DNA of 44,402 nucleotides from a bacterium (lineage in GTDB: Bacteria > SZUA-79 > Acidulodesulfobacterales > Acidulodesulfobacteraceae), in contig JAKAKF010000091.1 of NCBI GenBank assembly GCA_021813595.1, positions 1 through 44,402 of the forward strand, in the 5' to 3' direction. Both the position numbers and the translations under genes were made by a program. The notes beneath the pieces are model-generated. The model saw only the letters and a program-made list of their open reading frames with translations. It made no database searches and was not told where the DNA came from. Shown here one piece after another: positions 33,821 through 41,711 of the stretch. Within the stretch, counting starts at the first letter, position 1. Every line of letters starts with the position of its first letter.

Positions 33821-34540
33821 TTAGAACGGCCAGATATCCTGCATAATTTTATACAGCCAGTTCGGACTCTGCGAACTGTTGACGTATCCTCTGCCGTTTA
33901 TCCATATTCTTTCGTCTGCAAGCTGGGTAGACAGGACCGTGTTTGCCGGCGATATGTCTATAGGACGGGCAATGCCTTTAATTAATAGAAATCTTGTTTC
34001 TCCGTTCACCGATACTTCCCTTTCGCCTTTAAGTTCTACGTCGCCGTTTGGGAACACTTTTACCACCTGAGCCTGAATCGTCGAATTTATCTGTCCTGAT
34101 TCCGCTACTCCGCCGCCGCCGTTAAAAGTTTCGTCGTTAGAACCTTCATAACCGGTAGGTTTAGAAGTAGAAAGCGTGCCGAAAGCAAACTCTCCGGTAC
34201 CCGTCGAATTATGCGAAAGAGACGTCCCTGAGGAATCCGAAACCTGCGTCTGGTCGTCAACTATAATAGTTACGGTATCGTTCAGCCTAAAAGCGACGTT
34301 ATCGGCATAAAGATTAGTTCCGCTTCCCGAACCTGTCCAGAGAGAACCGAGAACCGGCTTAGACTGCAGTCCTCCATTTTTTGCCGTAGGTTTTACATAC
34401 GTAGGAGGAATCATAGACTTGGGAGGATTAACTCCGCAGCCGGTAAGCATTAGCGGCAATAAACCCGCAAAAAATAAAGTTAATACCAAAAATATTTTTA
34501 CTTTTGATTTATATTTTATTTGCCTTTTTTTAATATTCAT
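33821..34540 (-). CDS. flgH: Flagellar L-ring lipoprotein FlgH
   Basis: The 239-residue protein has a signal sequence with lipobox LMLTGC, lipidated Cys at about 35. It also has the FlgH blocks GSLWTGSGSGTNLYADNVAFRLND (split around residue 65-85), DTVTIIVDD, VKVFPNGDVELKGEREVSVN and the conserved end in WLYKIMQDIWPF. FlgH forms the L-ring in the outer membrane. Its ATG abuts the flgA stop codon directly, so the two are translationally linked. Confidence 0.95.
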   Translation of the reverse strand: MNIKKRQIKYKSKVKIFLVLTLFFAGLLPLMLTGCGVNPPKSMIPPTYVKPTAKNGGLQSKPVLGSLWTGSGSGTNLYADNVAFRLNDTVTIIVDDQTQVSDSSGTSLSHNSTGTGEFAFGTLSTSKPTGYEGSNDETFNGGGGVAESGQINSTIQAQVVKVFPNGDVELKGEREVSVNGETRFLLIKGIARPIDISPANTVLSTQLADERIWINGRGYVNSSQSPNWLYKIMQDIWPF

Positions 34541-35299
34541 TTACCTTACCTCCGCAGTTTTAGGCGATTTTACCATACATTCCACTATTTCTCCCGATTC
34601 CAAATTTTTTACCCTTATTTTTGAATTTAAAGCGCCGGATTGCAGAGCCATGCCTTTTGTTTTTAAAATTAATCCGTTTTCGTCGTAAATTATATTTACC
34701 CTGTCGCCGAAGTTTATTATCCTGCGCCTTTCGGTATTTGCATTATTTAAAGCCGACCCTTCGGCAATAAAAAACTTGGCTTCCCTTCCTGCCGCTTTTT
34801 TAACGTTTAAAAAATATCCGTCGTTTAAACTCGGAATATTTTTATAAGATATTTTTATCTCGCCGCTTTTTATAATCTGAAATTTTCCGATAGTCTCGGA
34901 TGCAACGGCGACGGGAGCATAAATAGACGTTTTAAAAGTAGCGGCATCCAAACCCTGCATCTCGCCGTTTTTTTCGTTTATAATTTTTATTAAAGCCGTA
35001 TGATATCCGGAATATCCGGTATCGGCAATATTTATTCTTAAATTTTTTAAATTAAAATTTTTATAAGGCATATTGAAATGAAAATTACCGAAGTGAAAAT
35101 ACTTTTTAAATTTTAAAGGAACTTTTTTTAAGTAAGCTTTTATTATTAAACGTTTTAGTAAAATATCGCTGCTCTTATTGCCGATGACGGTTGCACCCGA
35201 ATAAGCCGCCTCCGCATTTTTAATGTTAAATCCGCCGTCCGATAAAACAACTGCCGCGATTAATATCGTTAATGCAAAAATTAATTTCATTCTATCCAT
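34541..35299 (-). CDS. flgA: FlgA, P-ring assembly chaperone
   Basis: The 252-residue protein has a signal peptide (residues about 1-32) and a C-terminal SAF-like domain (about 125-250). NFGDRVNIIYDENGLILKTKG and ALQSGALNSKIRVKNLESG near the end match the FlgA pattern G-x-x-V-x-(V/I)-...-A-L-x-x-G-x-x-G-x-x-I-x-V-x-N. FlgA works in the periplasm, helping FlgI assemble the P-ring. The central part is poorly conserved. The gene sits in the standard flgF-flgG-flgA-flgH-flgI order. Confidence 0.88.
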   Translation of the reverse strand: MDRMKLIFALTILIAAVVLSDGGFNIKNAEAAYSGATVIGNKSSDILLKRLIIKAYLKKVPLKFKKYFHFGNFHFNMPYKNFNLKNLRINIADTGYSGYHTALIKIINEKNGEMQGLDAATFKTSIYAPVAVASETIGKFQIIKSGEIKISYKNIPSLNDGYFLNVKKAAGREAKFFIAEGSALNNANTERRRIINFGDRVNIIYDENGLILKTKGMALQSGALNSKIRVKNLESGEIVECMVKSPKTAEVR

Positions 35300-35414
35300 C
35301 TGTTTATTTTTATTATCTTATTATCTTAGTTATCATATATTATCTGCCTTTATGTTTTATTTAATAAATTAATTTAATTTATTTATCGTAACTACGTTAA
35401 TTTATTAAAATTTA

Positions 35415-36200
35415 TTAAGGTATTAAACCGCTCATAGTCTGAAGCATCTGATTTGCGGTCGTAATAGCCTTTGAATCTATGGTATAAGCATTTTGAGCCG
35501 TAATCATGTCAACCATCTGCCCTACAAGATTTACGTTAGACATTTCCAAAAACCCCTGCTGGAGCGTTCCAAGCCCGTTTTGATTTGGCGTGCCGACCTG
35601 CGGAACGCCTGAAGCCGAAGTTTGAAGATAAAGATTGCTGCCTATGCTGTTAAGTCCCGCCGGATTAATAAAATTTGCAAGACTGATAGTTCCGATTTGC
35701 GCAGGATTAGTCTGTCCGGATATTACCGCCGTAACCGTTCCGTTTTCGGAAATAGTTACCGACGTGGCGTTAGGCGGTATTGTAATACTTGGAACCAGAG
35801 GATATCCGTTGGCATCTACTAACTGTCCCTGCGAATTAGTATCAAAAGTTCCGTCTCTTGTATATGCCGTTTCGCCGTCTGGCATCTGCACCTGAAAAAA
35901 ACCCTGACCCGAAATTGCAATATCTAAGGGATTCGAGGTCTGCTGAAGATCGCCCTGCGTAAACTCTTTTTCTATAGAAGACACTTTTGAACCGAGACCT
36001 ATCTGAATTCCCGTAGGAGACTGGGTATATTCCGAAGAATAAGCTCCGGGAGACTTAATAGTCTGGTAAAAAAGGTCTTCGAAATTGACCCTCGATTCTT
36101 TAAAACCGGTGGTATTGGTATTTGCAAGATTATTTGCTATGTTGTCAATTTCTATCTGCTGTCCTTCCATTCCGGTAGCCGCCGTCCATAAAGCTCTCAT
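35415..36200 (-). CDS. flgG: Flagellar distal rod protein FlgG
   Basis: The 261-residue protein shows the FlgG signature: MRALWTAATGMEGQQIEIDN, IANNLANTNTTGFKESRVNF, ISGQGFFQVQMPDGETAYTRDG and a C-terminal NVNLVGQMVDMITAQNAYTI block. FlgG builds the distal rod that crosses the L- and P-rings. Length matches the normal 260-262 residues. GGAGG lies 11 bases before the ATG. It follows flgF by 73 bases. Confidence 0.96.
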   Translation of the reverse strand: MRALWTAATGMEGQQIEIDNIANNLANTNTTGFKESRVNFEDLFYQTIKSPGAYSSEYTQSPTGIQIGLGSKVSSIEKEFTQGDLQQTSNPLDIAISGQGFFQVQMPDGETAYTRDGTFDTNSQGQLVDANGYPLVPSITIPPNATSVTISENGTVTAVISGQTNPAQIGTISLANFINPAGLNSIGSNLYLQTSASGVPQVGTPNQNGLGTLQQGFLEMSNVNLVGQMVDMITAQNAYTIDSKAITTANQMLQTMSGLIP

Positions 36201-36273
36201 CTAATGAATAACCTCCGTAATTATATAATTAATCTATATTAATAAATATATTATTTATTATAAATTTTTTAAT

Positions 36274-37050
36274 TTATACCGCCGCTCCGACTGTGTTAAT
36301 CGCAGTATTATCTACCGTAGAATATGATTTTAACGCCTGCATCATATTGTTATACGTTTCCGAAATATTTATCATCTGCACCATGCCTTTGATTTCGTTT
36401 ACGTTGGATTCTTCTATATATCCTTGAAGTATATCCGGATTTTGATTTTCGACGGGAGCGCCGGAACTTTTAGTTTCTGAAAACAGTGTGTTTCCGTATT
36501 TAGATAAGTATTGCGGGTTTTTAAAATTAGCAATTAATATCGTACCGGAATACATTTCGTTGCCGGTTTGCGGATCGGTAAGACTTATTTCGCCCGAACC
36601 GCCGATAGTTACGTCCGAACTTCTTTCGTTAAGAAAGATAGGTTTTTTAAACGTGCTTAAAACCGGATACCCTTCCTGAGTCACAAGCTCTCCCGCCTGA
36701 TTAAGCGAAAATACGCCGTTTCTAGTATATTTAACGCCTGTCGGAGTTGAAACTACGAAATATCCGCTGCCTTTAATGGCAAGATCAAGCCTGTTGCCCG
36801 TTTTTTTTAATGCACCCTGGGACATATTGTTATAAGTATTTAAAACAATAGGATACGCTTTATCGACAAGCGGTTTATTTTCGCCGGATTCGTTTGCGTT
36901 TATGGCTTTTTGCGATAAAAATTCGGCGAAATTAACGTTCGTGCTTTTATAACCCGCCGTATTTACGTTTGCAAGATTATTGGTAACGGCAGAAAGTTGT
37001 CTTTCTACCGCCAATATTCCGCTCAATGTTATATAAGAACCGCCGTTCAT
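36274..37050 (-). CDS. flgF: Flagellar proximal rod protein FlgF
   Basis: The 258-residue rod-family protein has GSYITLSGILAVERQLSAVT, NNLANVNTAGYKSTNVNF, LDLAIKGSGYFVVSTPTG, KYTRNGVFSLNQAGELVT and the end block NVNEIKGMVQMINISETYN. The conserved ends and the position before flgG identify FlgF. It forms part of the proximal rod and is exported without a cleaved signal. It is the first gene of the minus-strand flagellar operon and lies 86 bases from the sigma-54 type site. Confidence 0.93.
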   Translation of the reverse strand: MNGGSYITLSGILAVERQLSAVTNNLANVNTAGYKSTNVNFAEFLSQKAINANESGENKPLVDKAYPIVLNTYNNMSQGALKKTGNRLDLAIKGSGYFVVSTPTGVKYTRNGVFSLNQAGELVTQEGYPVLSTFKKPIFLNERSSDVTIGGSGEISLTDPQTGNEMYSGTILIANFKNPQYLSKYGNTLFSETKSSGAPVENQNPDILQGYIEESNVNEIKGMVQMINISETYNNMMQALKSYSTVDNTAINTVGAAV

Positions 37051-37135
37051 TTTTTTTTAAGACTCCTTGTAACTTCAATAATTGCGATAATTAAAATATT
37101 TTATAAAGCATACTTGAATAATATATATAATTTTA

Positions 37136-37151
37136 TGCAATAAACATGCCA
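37136..37151 (-). promoter_or_regulatory. Sigma-54 type promoter upstream of flgF
   Basis: The minus strand reads TGGCATGTTTATTGCA, matching the sigma-54 -24/-12 element with GG and GC exactly ten bases apart. It would transcribe the flgF-flgG-flgA-flgH-flgI series, as sigma-54 does for rod and hook genes in many proteobacteria. No enhancer-binding regulator gene lies in the window. Confidence 0.7.
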
Positions 37152-37205
37152 TAAAAAAAGGAAAAAATTTCCCAAAATAGTTTAATTTCCAGTAAACGCA
37201 GGCAG

Positions 37206-37236
37206 GAGTAAGCGAATAAATAAATCTGACACCTTT
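37206..37236. repeat. 31-base dispersed repeat, copy 2
   Basis: It matches 29347-29377 with one mismatch and contains the aatctgacaccttt motif. It lies between the flgF promoter region and the plus-strand gene at 37286. Confidence 0.85.
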
Positions 37237-37285
37237 AAAAAAAAATTGTTATTGATATAGCGGGCGGGAATGATATACAATATTA

Positions 37286-37624
37286 ATGAATATTATGGAT
37301 AAAAATAAACTTGCGATAATAATTTCAGAAGACAAGTATTTAGATAATATTGCCGGATTGATAAAAGCGGCGGCGAAAAAGGACGGCGATATATCAGTAT
37401 CTATTTTTATTACCGATAAAGGCGTTTTTTTGACTGAAAATAAGGAATTTATTTCCCTTTTAAAAGAACTGAACGATATCATAGACAACGTTTCCGTTTG
37501 CGAACACTCCTGCAACATAAACGGCGTAGTTTTTCGCGATGAAATTTTTAACTATTCTTCGCAGTTTGAAAATGCAAAAATTATCGACGAACTTAAAGAA
37601 AACGACAGAGCATTGCTATTCTAA
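37286..37624 (+). CDS. Small DsrE-like protein
   Basis: The 112-residue protein has a DsrE/DsrF-like pattern: KLAIIISEDKYLDNIAGLIKA, then VSIFITDKGVF, and a C-terminal NVSVCEHSCNINGV with two cysteines three apart. DsrE-fold proteins are small cytoplasmic proteins, some of which carry sulfur on a conserved Cys. Several stand-alone members have no known function. The assignment is by pattern and could be wrong. The gene is divergent from flgF and 39 bases upstream of the PilZ gene. ATGs at 37286 and 37295 are both possible starts. Confidence 0.6.
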   Translation: MNIMDKNKLAIIISEDKYLDNIAGLIKAAAKKDGDISVSIFITDKGVFLTENKEFISLLKELNDIIDNVSVCEHSCNINGVVFRDEIFNYSSQFENAKIIDELKENDRALLF

Positions 37625-37663
37625 TATAATATAAATTTTATTTTTTATTTCTGTTCTCAAAAC

Positions 37664-38383
37664 ATGTTCGATATAAAAAAATTAAAAGAAAATCCGGATA
37701 TTAATATATATTCAAAAAAGCAGGAAATACACTCTATACTCAAGGGTTTTGCCAATCAAAAAAAACCCGTTATTATTTATCCGGTTCCTTTTAACGACGA
37801 ATACACGACAAGTATTCTTAAAGTAAAAGACGACACTATAACCGTAGATTCGCTTATTCCAAAGTCCGGAAATTTAAAAATGGCGGAGTCGTCTTATTTA
37901 AAAATAGCTTTTAAGTTTTCCAATAACGACCATTTTTTTCTGTCTAAACTTTATAATTACGAAAAAGACGGGGATTATTTCGTATTCGATATTTACAAGC
38001 CGATTGAAATATTATCTTTAGAAAAAAGAAAATTTTTCAGGATAGAACCCTCCATTAGCGAACCGGTTATCATATCTTTTTTTTATAACAATAAATATAT
38101 AGAAACCCGGCTTTACGACCTTTCGGGCGAAGGTTTTTCTTTTTTATTGGATTTTCCTTTAGAAAAATATACTGTGCTTGAAAACGTTAAGATTAAGTTT
38201 CCGCTCGGACTTCCGGAAGTTACTCTGCGGCTTGAAATAATGTCTAACGTCAGGTTGGATAATTTAAAATATAAAACCGGCGCTAAAGCTATAAATATAA
38301 AACCGGCACAGCAGGATATACTGTTTAACTATATTTTTAAAAGGCAGAGAGAGATAGTAGCCGCAATGAAAGGAACAGTTTAG
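37664..38383 (+). CDS. YcgR-like PilZ-domain flagellar protein
   Basis: The 239-residue protein has an N-terminal beta-barrel like the YcgR-N flagellar brake domain (about 15-115) and a C-terminal PilZ domain (about 120-230). EKRKFFRIEP carries the RxxxR motif at 122-126, and YDLSGEGFSF carries (D/N)xSxxG at 152-157, so c-di-GMP binding is expected. YcgR proteins slow or bias the motor by touching MotA or FliG when c-di-GMP is high. Its stop overlaps by four bases the convergent stop of the FlhB-like gene. Confidence 0.85.
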   Translation: MFDIKKLKENPDINIYSKKQEIHSILKGFANQKKPVIIYPVPFNDEYTTSILKVKDDTITVDSLIPKSGNLKMAESSYLKIAFKFSNNDHFFLSKLYNYEKDGDYFVFDIYKPIEILSLEKRKFFRIEPSISEPVIISFFYNNKYIETRLYDLSGEGFSFLLDFPLEKYTVLENVKIKFPLGLPEVTLRLEIMSNVRLDNLKYKTGAKAINIKPAQQDILFNYIFKRQREIVAAMKGTV

Positions 38384-38658
38384 CGAAGGCTTATTTTATC
38401 GTCCAGTTTGTATAAAAACGCAAAAATATTCGCTATAGCTTTATAAAGTTCCGGCGGTATTTCCTGATATATATCAAGTCCGTCGAGAATATCCGCAAGA
38501 GCGTCGTTTTGAGTAATCGGTATATTTTCTTTTTTAGCTATCTCTAATATTTTTTCGGCAAATTCTCCCCTGCCTTTTGCTACTAAAACTGGAGCGCCGT
38601 TTTTTATGGGGTCGTATTTTAATGCCGCCGCTTTCTTGTTTTTTTTAAATTCTTTCAT
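38380..38658 (-). CDS. Stand-alone FlhB C-terminal domain protein (FlhX-like)
   Basis: The 92-residue protein matches the cytoplasmic C-terminal domain of FlhB: AAALKYDPIKNGAPVLVAKG, then EFAEKILEIAKKENIPITQN and EIPPELYKAIANIFAFLYKL. The autocleavage site NPTH of full FlhB is absent, and no membrane part is present. Such short paralogues (FlhX-type) can stand in for the FlhB C-terminus, which switches export specificity from rod/hook to filament. Its start overlaps the end of the FliK-like gene by 14 bases. FliK normally contacts FlhB, so the pairing makes sense. Confidence 0.88.
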   Translation of the reverse strand: MKEFKKNKKAAALKYDPIKNGAPVLVAKGRGEFAEKILEIAKKENIPITQNDALADILDGLDIYQEIPPELYKAIANIFAFLYKLDDKISLR

Positions 38659-39787
38659 CTATTATTTTTCCGTTTAAAAATACGTAAGAGTTTGAGTCGT
38701 TTATATTTACGGGTACCGGATTAGCCTGTCCTCCTGCGGACTCTGCATCATCGCCTTCCATTTCGTTTAGCTTATTTAATTCCATGTTTTTAAAAGAAAT
38801 ATCGTTAAGTTTTATTCCGTCCGACGACATCATTTCTTTTAATAATTCTAAGTTTTCTGATAAATTTTTTTTAAAAACGCCGGTATAGCTTTCAAATTTT
38901 ATGCTTAAATTTTTGTCGTAGTAATAGGAAAAAAGTTTTAGCTTTCCTAAATTTTTTAAGTTTATTTCTATCATAAACAGATATTTTTTTTTGGAATTAG
39001 ATAGATTTTTTTTATCGTCTTCTTTTTCATCCTCGTTTTTTACTTTATAATTAGAGCCGTCGGTAGTTAAAATTACCGTCGAAAGACCGAAGGAAACCCC
39101 AAAATCTATATGTATAAAGGCAAAATTTCCTTTAACCGAAACAGATATATTCTGAGCCGCATTTTGGAAAATATTTTGTATTTCGTTTGATAAACCCGAA
39201 CTTATTTGGGAATTTTCTGAACCTAAGGAATTAAGCAGGGTTTCAAATTTCCCCTGAATATTTTCGACAACGGCCTTTCCGTATAAATCAAGAGTTTTTT
39301 GAATATTTACGGCATTTTCGCCCAACGATTCGTTTAAAACCTTAAAAACTATGTTAAAATCAGCCGAAGAATTCGGGATATTTCCGGATATGTCTTGCGT
39401 TTCGGCTCCGCCGGTGGATTTATTCGTTACGCCGGAAGATTTTGCGTTAATACTGCTTAACATAAGCTTTATAGGAATGGAGAACTCGCCGTTAAACGTT
39501 TTTCCGGTAACGAACTCGTTAAAAAGGTCTTCGGTTATAACGGATTTCAACAAACTGCCGTTTATATCTATAATTCCGGTAAAAGTTCCGCCTTCGGAAA
39601 CGGAAGCATCGACCAATTCGGCAGATACTATATCTCCCGCTTTGACTAAAGCGCCTGATTTTAAGGAATTGTCTTTTATGGCTCCAAAAAGTATCCGGGT
39701 AACGTCGTTGGAAGCATTTTTGGCTAAATCTTTCGCATTCCCTATAACATTAAGATATTTTGCCCCGCCGTCTATAATAAAGTTCAT
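38645..39787 (-). CDS. FliK-like hook-length control protein
   Basis: The 380-residue protein lacks a signal peptide. The middle is Asn/Ser-rich and poorly conserved. The C-terminal part (about 275-345) resembles the Flg_hook domain of FliK: LFMIEINLKNLGKLKLFSYY, then LSIKFESYTG and LELLKEMMSSDGIKLNDISF, following the L-x-(P/K)-x-x-L-G-x-x-x-(V/L) and L-x-x-L-x-x-x-G-x-x-(L/I) pattern. FliK measures hook length and triggers the FlhB switch. A lysine/aspartate-rich linker precedes the domain. The gene overlaps both neighbours. A second canonical fliK could exist elsewhere in the genome. Confidence 0.62.
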   Translation of the reverse strand: MNFIIDGGAKYLNVIGNAKDLAKNASNDVTRILFGAIKDNSLKSGALVKAGDIVSAELVDASVSEGGTFTGIIDINGSLLKSVITEDLFNEFVTGKTFNGEFSIPIKLMLSSINAKSSGVTNKSTGGAETQDISGNIPNSSADFNIVFKVLNESLGENAVNIQKTLDLYGKAVVENIQGKFETLLNSLGSENSQISSGLSNEIQNIFQNAAQNISVSVKGNFAFIHIDFGVSFGLSTVILTTDGSNYKVKNEDEKEDDKKNLSNSKKKYLFMIEINLKNLGKLKLFSYYYDKNLSIKFESYTGVFKKNLSENLELLKEMMSSDGIKLNDISFKNMELNKLNEMEGDDAESAGGQANPVPVNINDSNSYVFLNGKIIDERI

Positions 39788-40080
39788 GCTACGATATCTA
39801 TATGCTCTTTTCCGTCTTCGGCTTCCGTTTCGTTTTTTTCGTTCATTTCTTTTTCGTTTTTTTCTTCGTTATCGTGTTTCTTTTCTTTTTCCTTATCGTT
39901 GACCGCTTCCAGCGTTTCGCTTAATTCGACGACGGTATTAAGCTTAGTCTCATCGACTATTTCCATTTCTTTTTGAGTTATCGCGTTTGAATTTGCCGCA
40001 AGTACATGGGAAGAAGCCGCCGTTTTTTCTATCTGCGGAAGATTGGTGATAATCTGCTGGAGTTCTACGGTATCTATCAT
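39784..40080 (-). CDS. Small charged protein of chemotaxis/flagellar operon, function unknown
   Basis: I do not assign a function to this 98-residue protein. It begins MIDTVELQQIITNLPQIEK, a pattern seen in small proteins near flagellar genes. A Ser/Ala/Asn-rich stretch follows, then a very acidic and lysine-rich tail (EKEKKHDNEEKNEKEMNEK) that is probably disordered or coiled. The tail is encoded by purine-rich low-complexity DNA. Its stop overlaps the FliK-like start as ATGA, and the CheW-extension gene ends 22 bases upstream, so it is part of the operon. Confidence 0.6.
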   Translation of the reverse strand: MIDTVELQQIITNLPQIEKTAASSHVLAANSNAITQKEMEIVDETKLNTVVELSETLEAVNDKEKEKKHDNEEKNEKEMNEKNETEAEDGKEHIDIVA

Positions 40081-40102
40081 AATAGCACCGTTTGTTTATA
40101 TG

Positions 40103-40894
40103 TTACGATATTAAATAATTATAGACGTTTTTTAAGTCTATAACTGAATAAAATTTCCCTTCTCCATCCTCGAAAACTCCGGAAGTTATGCCGTTAACGT
40201 TTTTAAATTTAAAAGACGAACCGGCTATAATGTTTTTATTTTTTACGGCTGTTATGTTTTTTATTTCGTTTACCGCCAATCCGAAAAACTTGTCGTTATA
40301 TACGCACACGACAATATATTTTAAGGGCGTTTTAATGTCTACGCTTCCGTTTGAAAGCAGGTAAAAATCATAAACCGGCACCATTCTGTTCCTGTATAGA
40401 ATTATACCGAGATGAGCTGCTTTTTTTGAAAAAATACTAACCGGAGTTTTATATTTTATAATCTCGTTAATATTTAAAGCCGGAATGCCGTAAAAAGAAC
40501 TTCCTGCAATAAACGTAAAATAAGAAACTTCTTTTTCGAGGTCAAAATAAGGAACGGGCTGAACGCTTTCCGCCTGCATTTGAAAATTGGGCGTCTGCTG
40601 AATTGCGGCTGAGTTTAAATCTAATCCTTTTTTTTCTAAGTTATCCGCAACGGGCGCGGATACTATGCGTATATCGCAGGTTTCGCTTTCAGGCGGAGGA
40701 TTTAACGCTGGAAATTCCGACTCGACGGTGAGTATTCTGTCTACGGGATAGGATAATATCTGAGCCGTCTGCTTTTCAGCATCGACGTTTTCGCCGCTTT
40801 TTTTATCTAAAAGGTCGTCTATCCACGGAGTAACTATGTCCGAACCTGCGGCTTTAGCGAATTTTAAATCAAATAAATTATAAGTATTATTCAT
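40103..40894 (-). CDS. CheW-domain protein with long N-terminal extension (ParP-like)
   Basis: The 263-residue protein has a CheW-like domain at about 123-260 (VSYFTFIAGSSFYGIPALNI, IILYRNRMVPVYDFYLL, KYIVVCVYNDKFFGLAVNE, ending YSVIDLKNVYNYL). The first 120 residues form a separate extension with a WIDDLLDKK motif near residue 24 and a proline-containing stretch (NPPPES, VQPVPYF). A ParA-type ATPase gene overlaps its start as ATGA. In gamma-proteobacteria ParP has just this form, an N-terminal ParC-binding region plus a CheW-like domain that joins chemoreceptor arrays. The ParP parallel is inference from layout; the CheW domain is clear. Confidence 0.75.
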   Translation of the reverse strand: MNNTYNLFDLKFAKAAGSDIVTPWIDDLLDKKSGENVDAEKQTAQILSYPVDRILTVESEFPALNPPPESETCDIRIVSAPVADNLEKKGLDLNSAAIQQTPNFQMQAESVQPVPYFDLEKEVSYFTFIAGSSFYGIPALNINEIIKYKTPVSIFSKKAAHLGIILYRNRMVPVYDFYLLSNGSVDIKTPLKYIVVCVYNDKFFGLAVNEIKNITAVKNKNIIAGSSFKFKNVNGITSGVFEDGEGKFYSVIDLKNVYNYLIS

Positions 40895-41706
40895 ATTTTG
40901 CCTTCCTCCCCCGATTCGACGGAACTGTTAAAACCGTCTATTATTTCTCTCGCTACGTTAATATAGTCCATAGCGCCTCTTGCATGCACGTCTATATAAG
41001 TAAGCGGTTTTCTGAGCATGCTTGCGTCTTTAAATCTGGTATCGATATTAATTATACTATGAAAATGAGTATTTTTATATTTATTTTTAAAATATTCAAG
41101 AGATTTCAAAGATGAATTCGTCCTTTTATCGAACATAGTAATTAAAAGCCTGTAAGAACATTTATAGTCGAGAGCCTTTTCTATTTTATCTATCGTAGAA
41201 AGCAGAAGCTCGACGCCCCTGACCGATAAAAAATCGGACATTACGGGAACGATAATTTCGTCGCATGCCGCTACCGCGCTTATAAGCAATACGCTCAACG
41301 CAGGCGAAGAATCTATTAATATATAGTCGTAATTATCGCAGAAAAACTTTAATTTCTCTTTTAGCCTTAAACCGCCGCCTTTAGAGTTGGAAAGTTCCGC
41401 CTCTATTCTCGCGAGATTTATATTGGACGGTATAAGGTCTAAACAGCCGCCGTTCTTAAGTCTGTATTTGTTTATCAGGACGTCTGCCGGATTTATAGAA
41501 TCCGACATTATAAGGTTGGCTACGGAATATTCAAGCTTTTCCGGCTCGACGGCAAGATGGTTCGTAAGACTTGCCTGAGGGTCTAAATCTATCAAAAGTA
41601 CTCTGTATCCGAAAACGGAAAGAGAGCTTCCAAGCGTAATAGTAGTAGTAGTTTTGCCTACTCCTCCCTTCTGGTTTGCGGTTGCAAAGATATACGGAGA
41701 TTTCAT
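40891..41706 (-). CDS. ParA-family ATPase in chemotaxis operon (ParC-like)
   Basis: The 271-residue protein is a Soj/ParA-type deviant-Walker ATPase. P-loop KGGVGKTTT lies at about 13-21, Walker A' in LLIDLDPQASLTNHL, and Walker B in YILIDSSPALSVL. It then has the C-terminal SNxRF-like INIDTRFKDA. No parB or parS is adjacent, and it sits between cheW and a CheW-extension gene with 4-5 base junctions. ParC, the ParA-like protein of chemotaxis operons in Vibrio and relatives, guides chemoreceptor arrays to the pole. That role is the best guess here. A FlhG/MinD-like role is less likely because the sequence is of the Soj class. Confidence 0.85.
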   Translation of the reverse strand: MKSPYIFATANQKGGVGKTTTTITLGSSLSVFGYRVLLIDLDPQASLTNHLAVEPEKLEYSVANLIMSDSINPADVLINKYRLKNGGCLDLIPSNINLARIEAELSNSKGGGLRLKEKLKFFCDNYDYILIDSSPALSVLLISAVAACDEIIVPVMSDFLSVRGVELLLSTIDKIEKALDYKCSYRLLITMFDKRTNSSLKSLEYFKNKYKNTHFHSIINIDTRFKDASMLRKPLTYIDVHARGAMDYINVAREIIDGFNSSVESGEEGKI

Positions 41707-41711
41707 TTAAA

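Noticed and set aside
38380..38658. FlhB-like gene as a truncated pseudogene of flhB
   Set aside because: It has its own start, a complete domain and normal codon use, and short FlhB C-terminal homologues are known as real genes.
39351..39902. A 183-codon open frame on the plus strand
   Set aside because: It is antisense to the FliK-like gene and the start of the 98-aa gene. The Phe/Arg-rich translation reflects the complement of Lys/Glu-rich coding.
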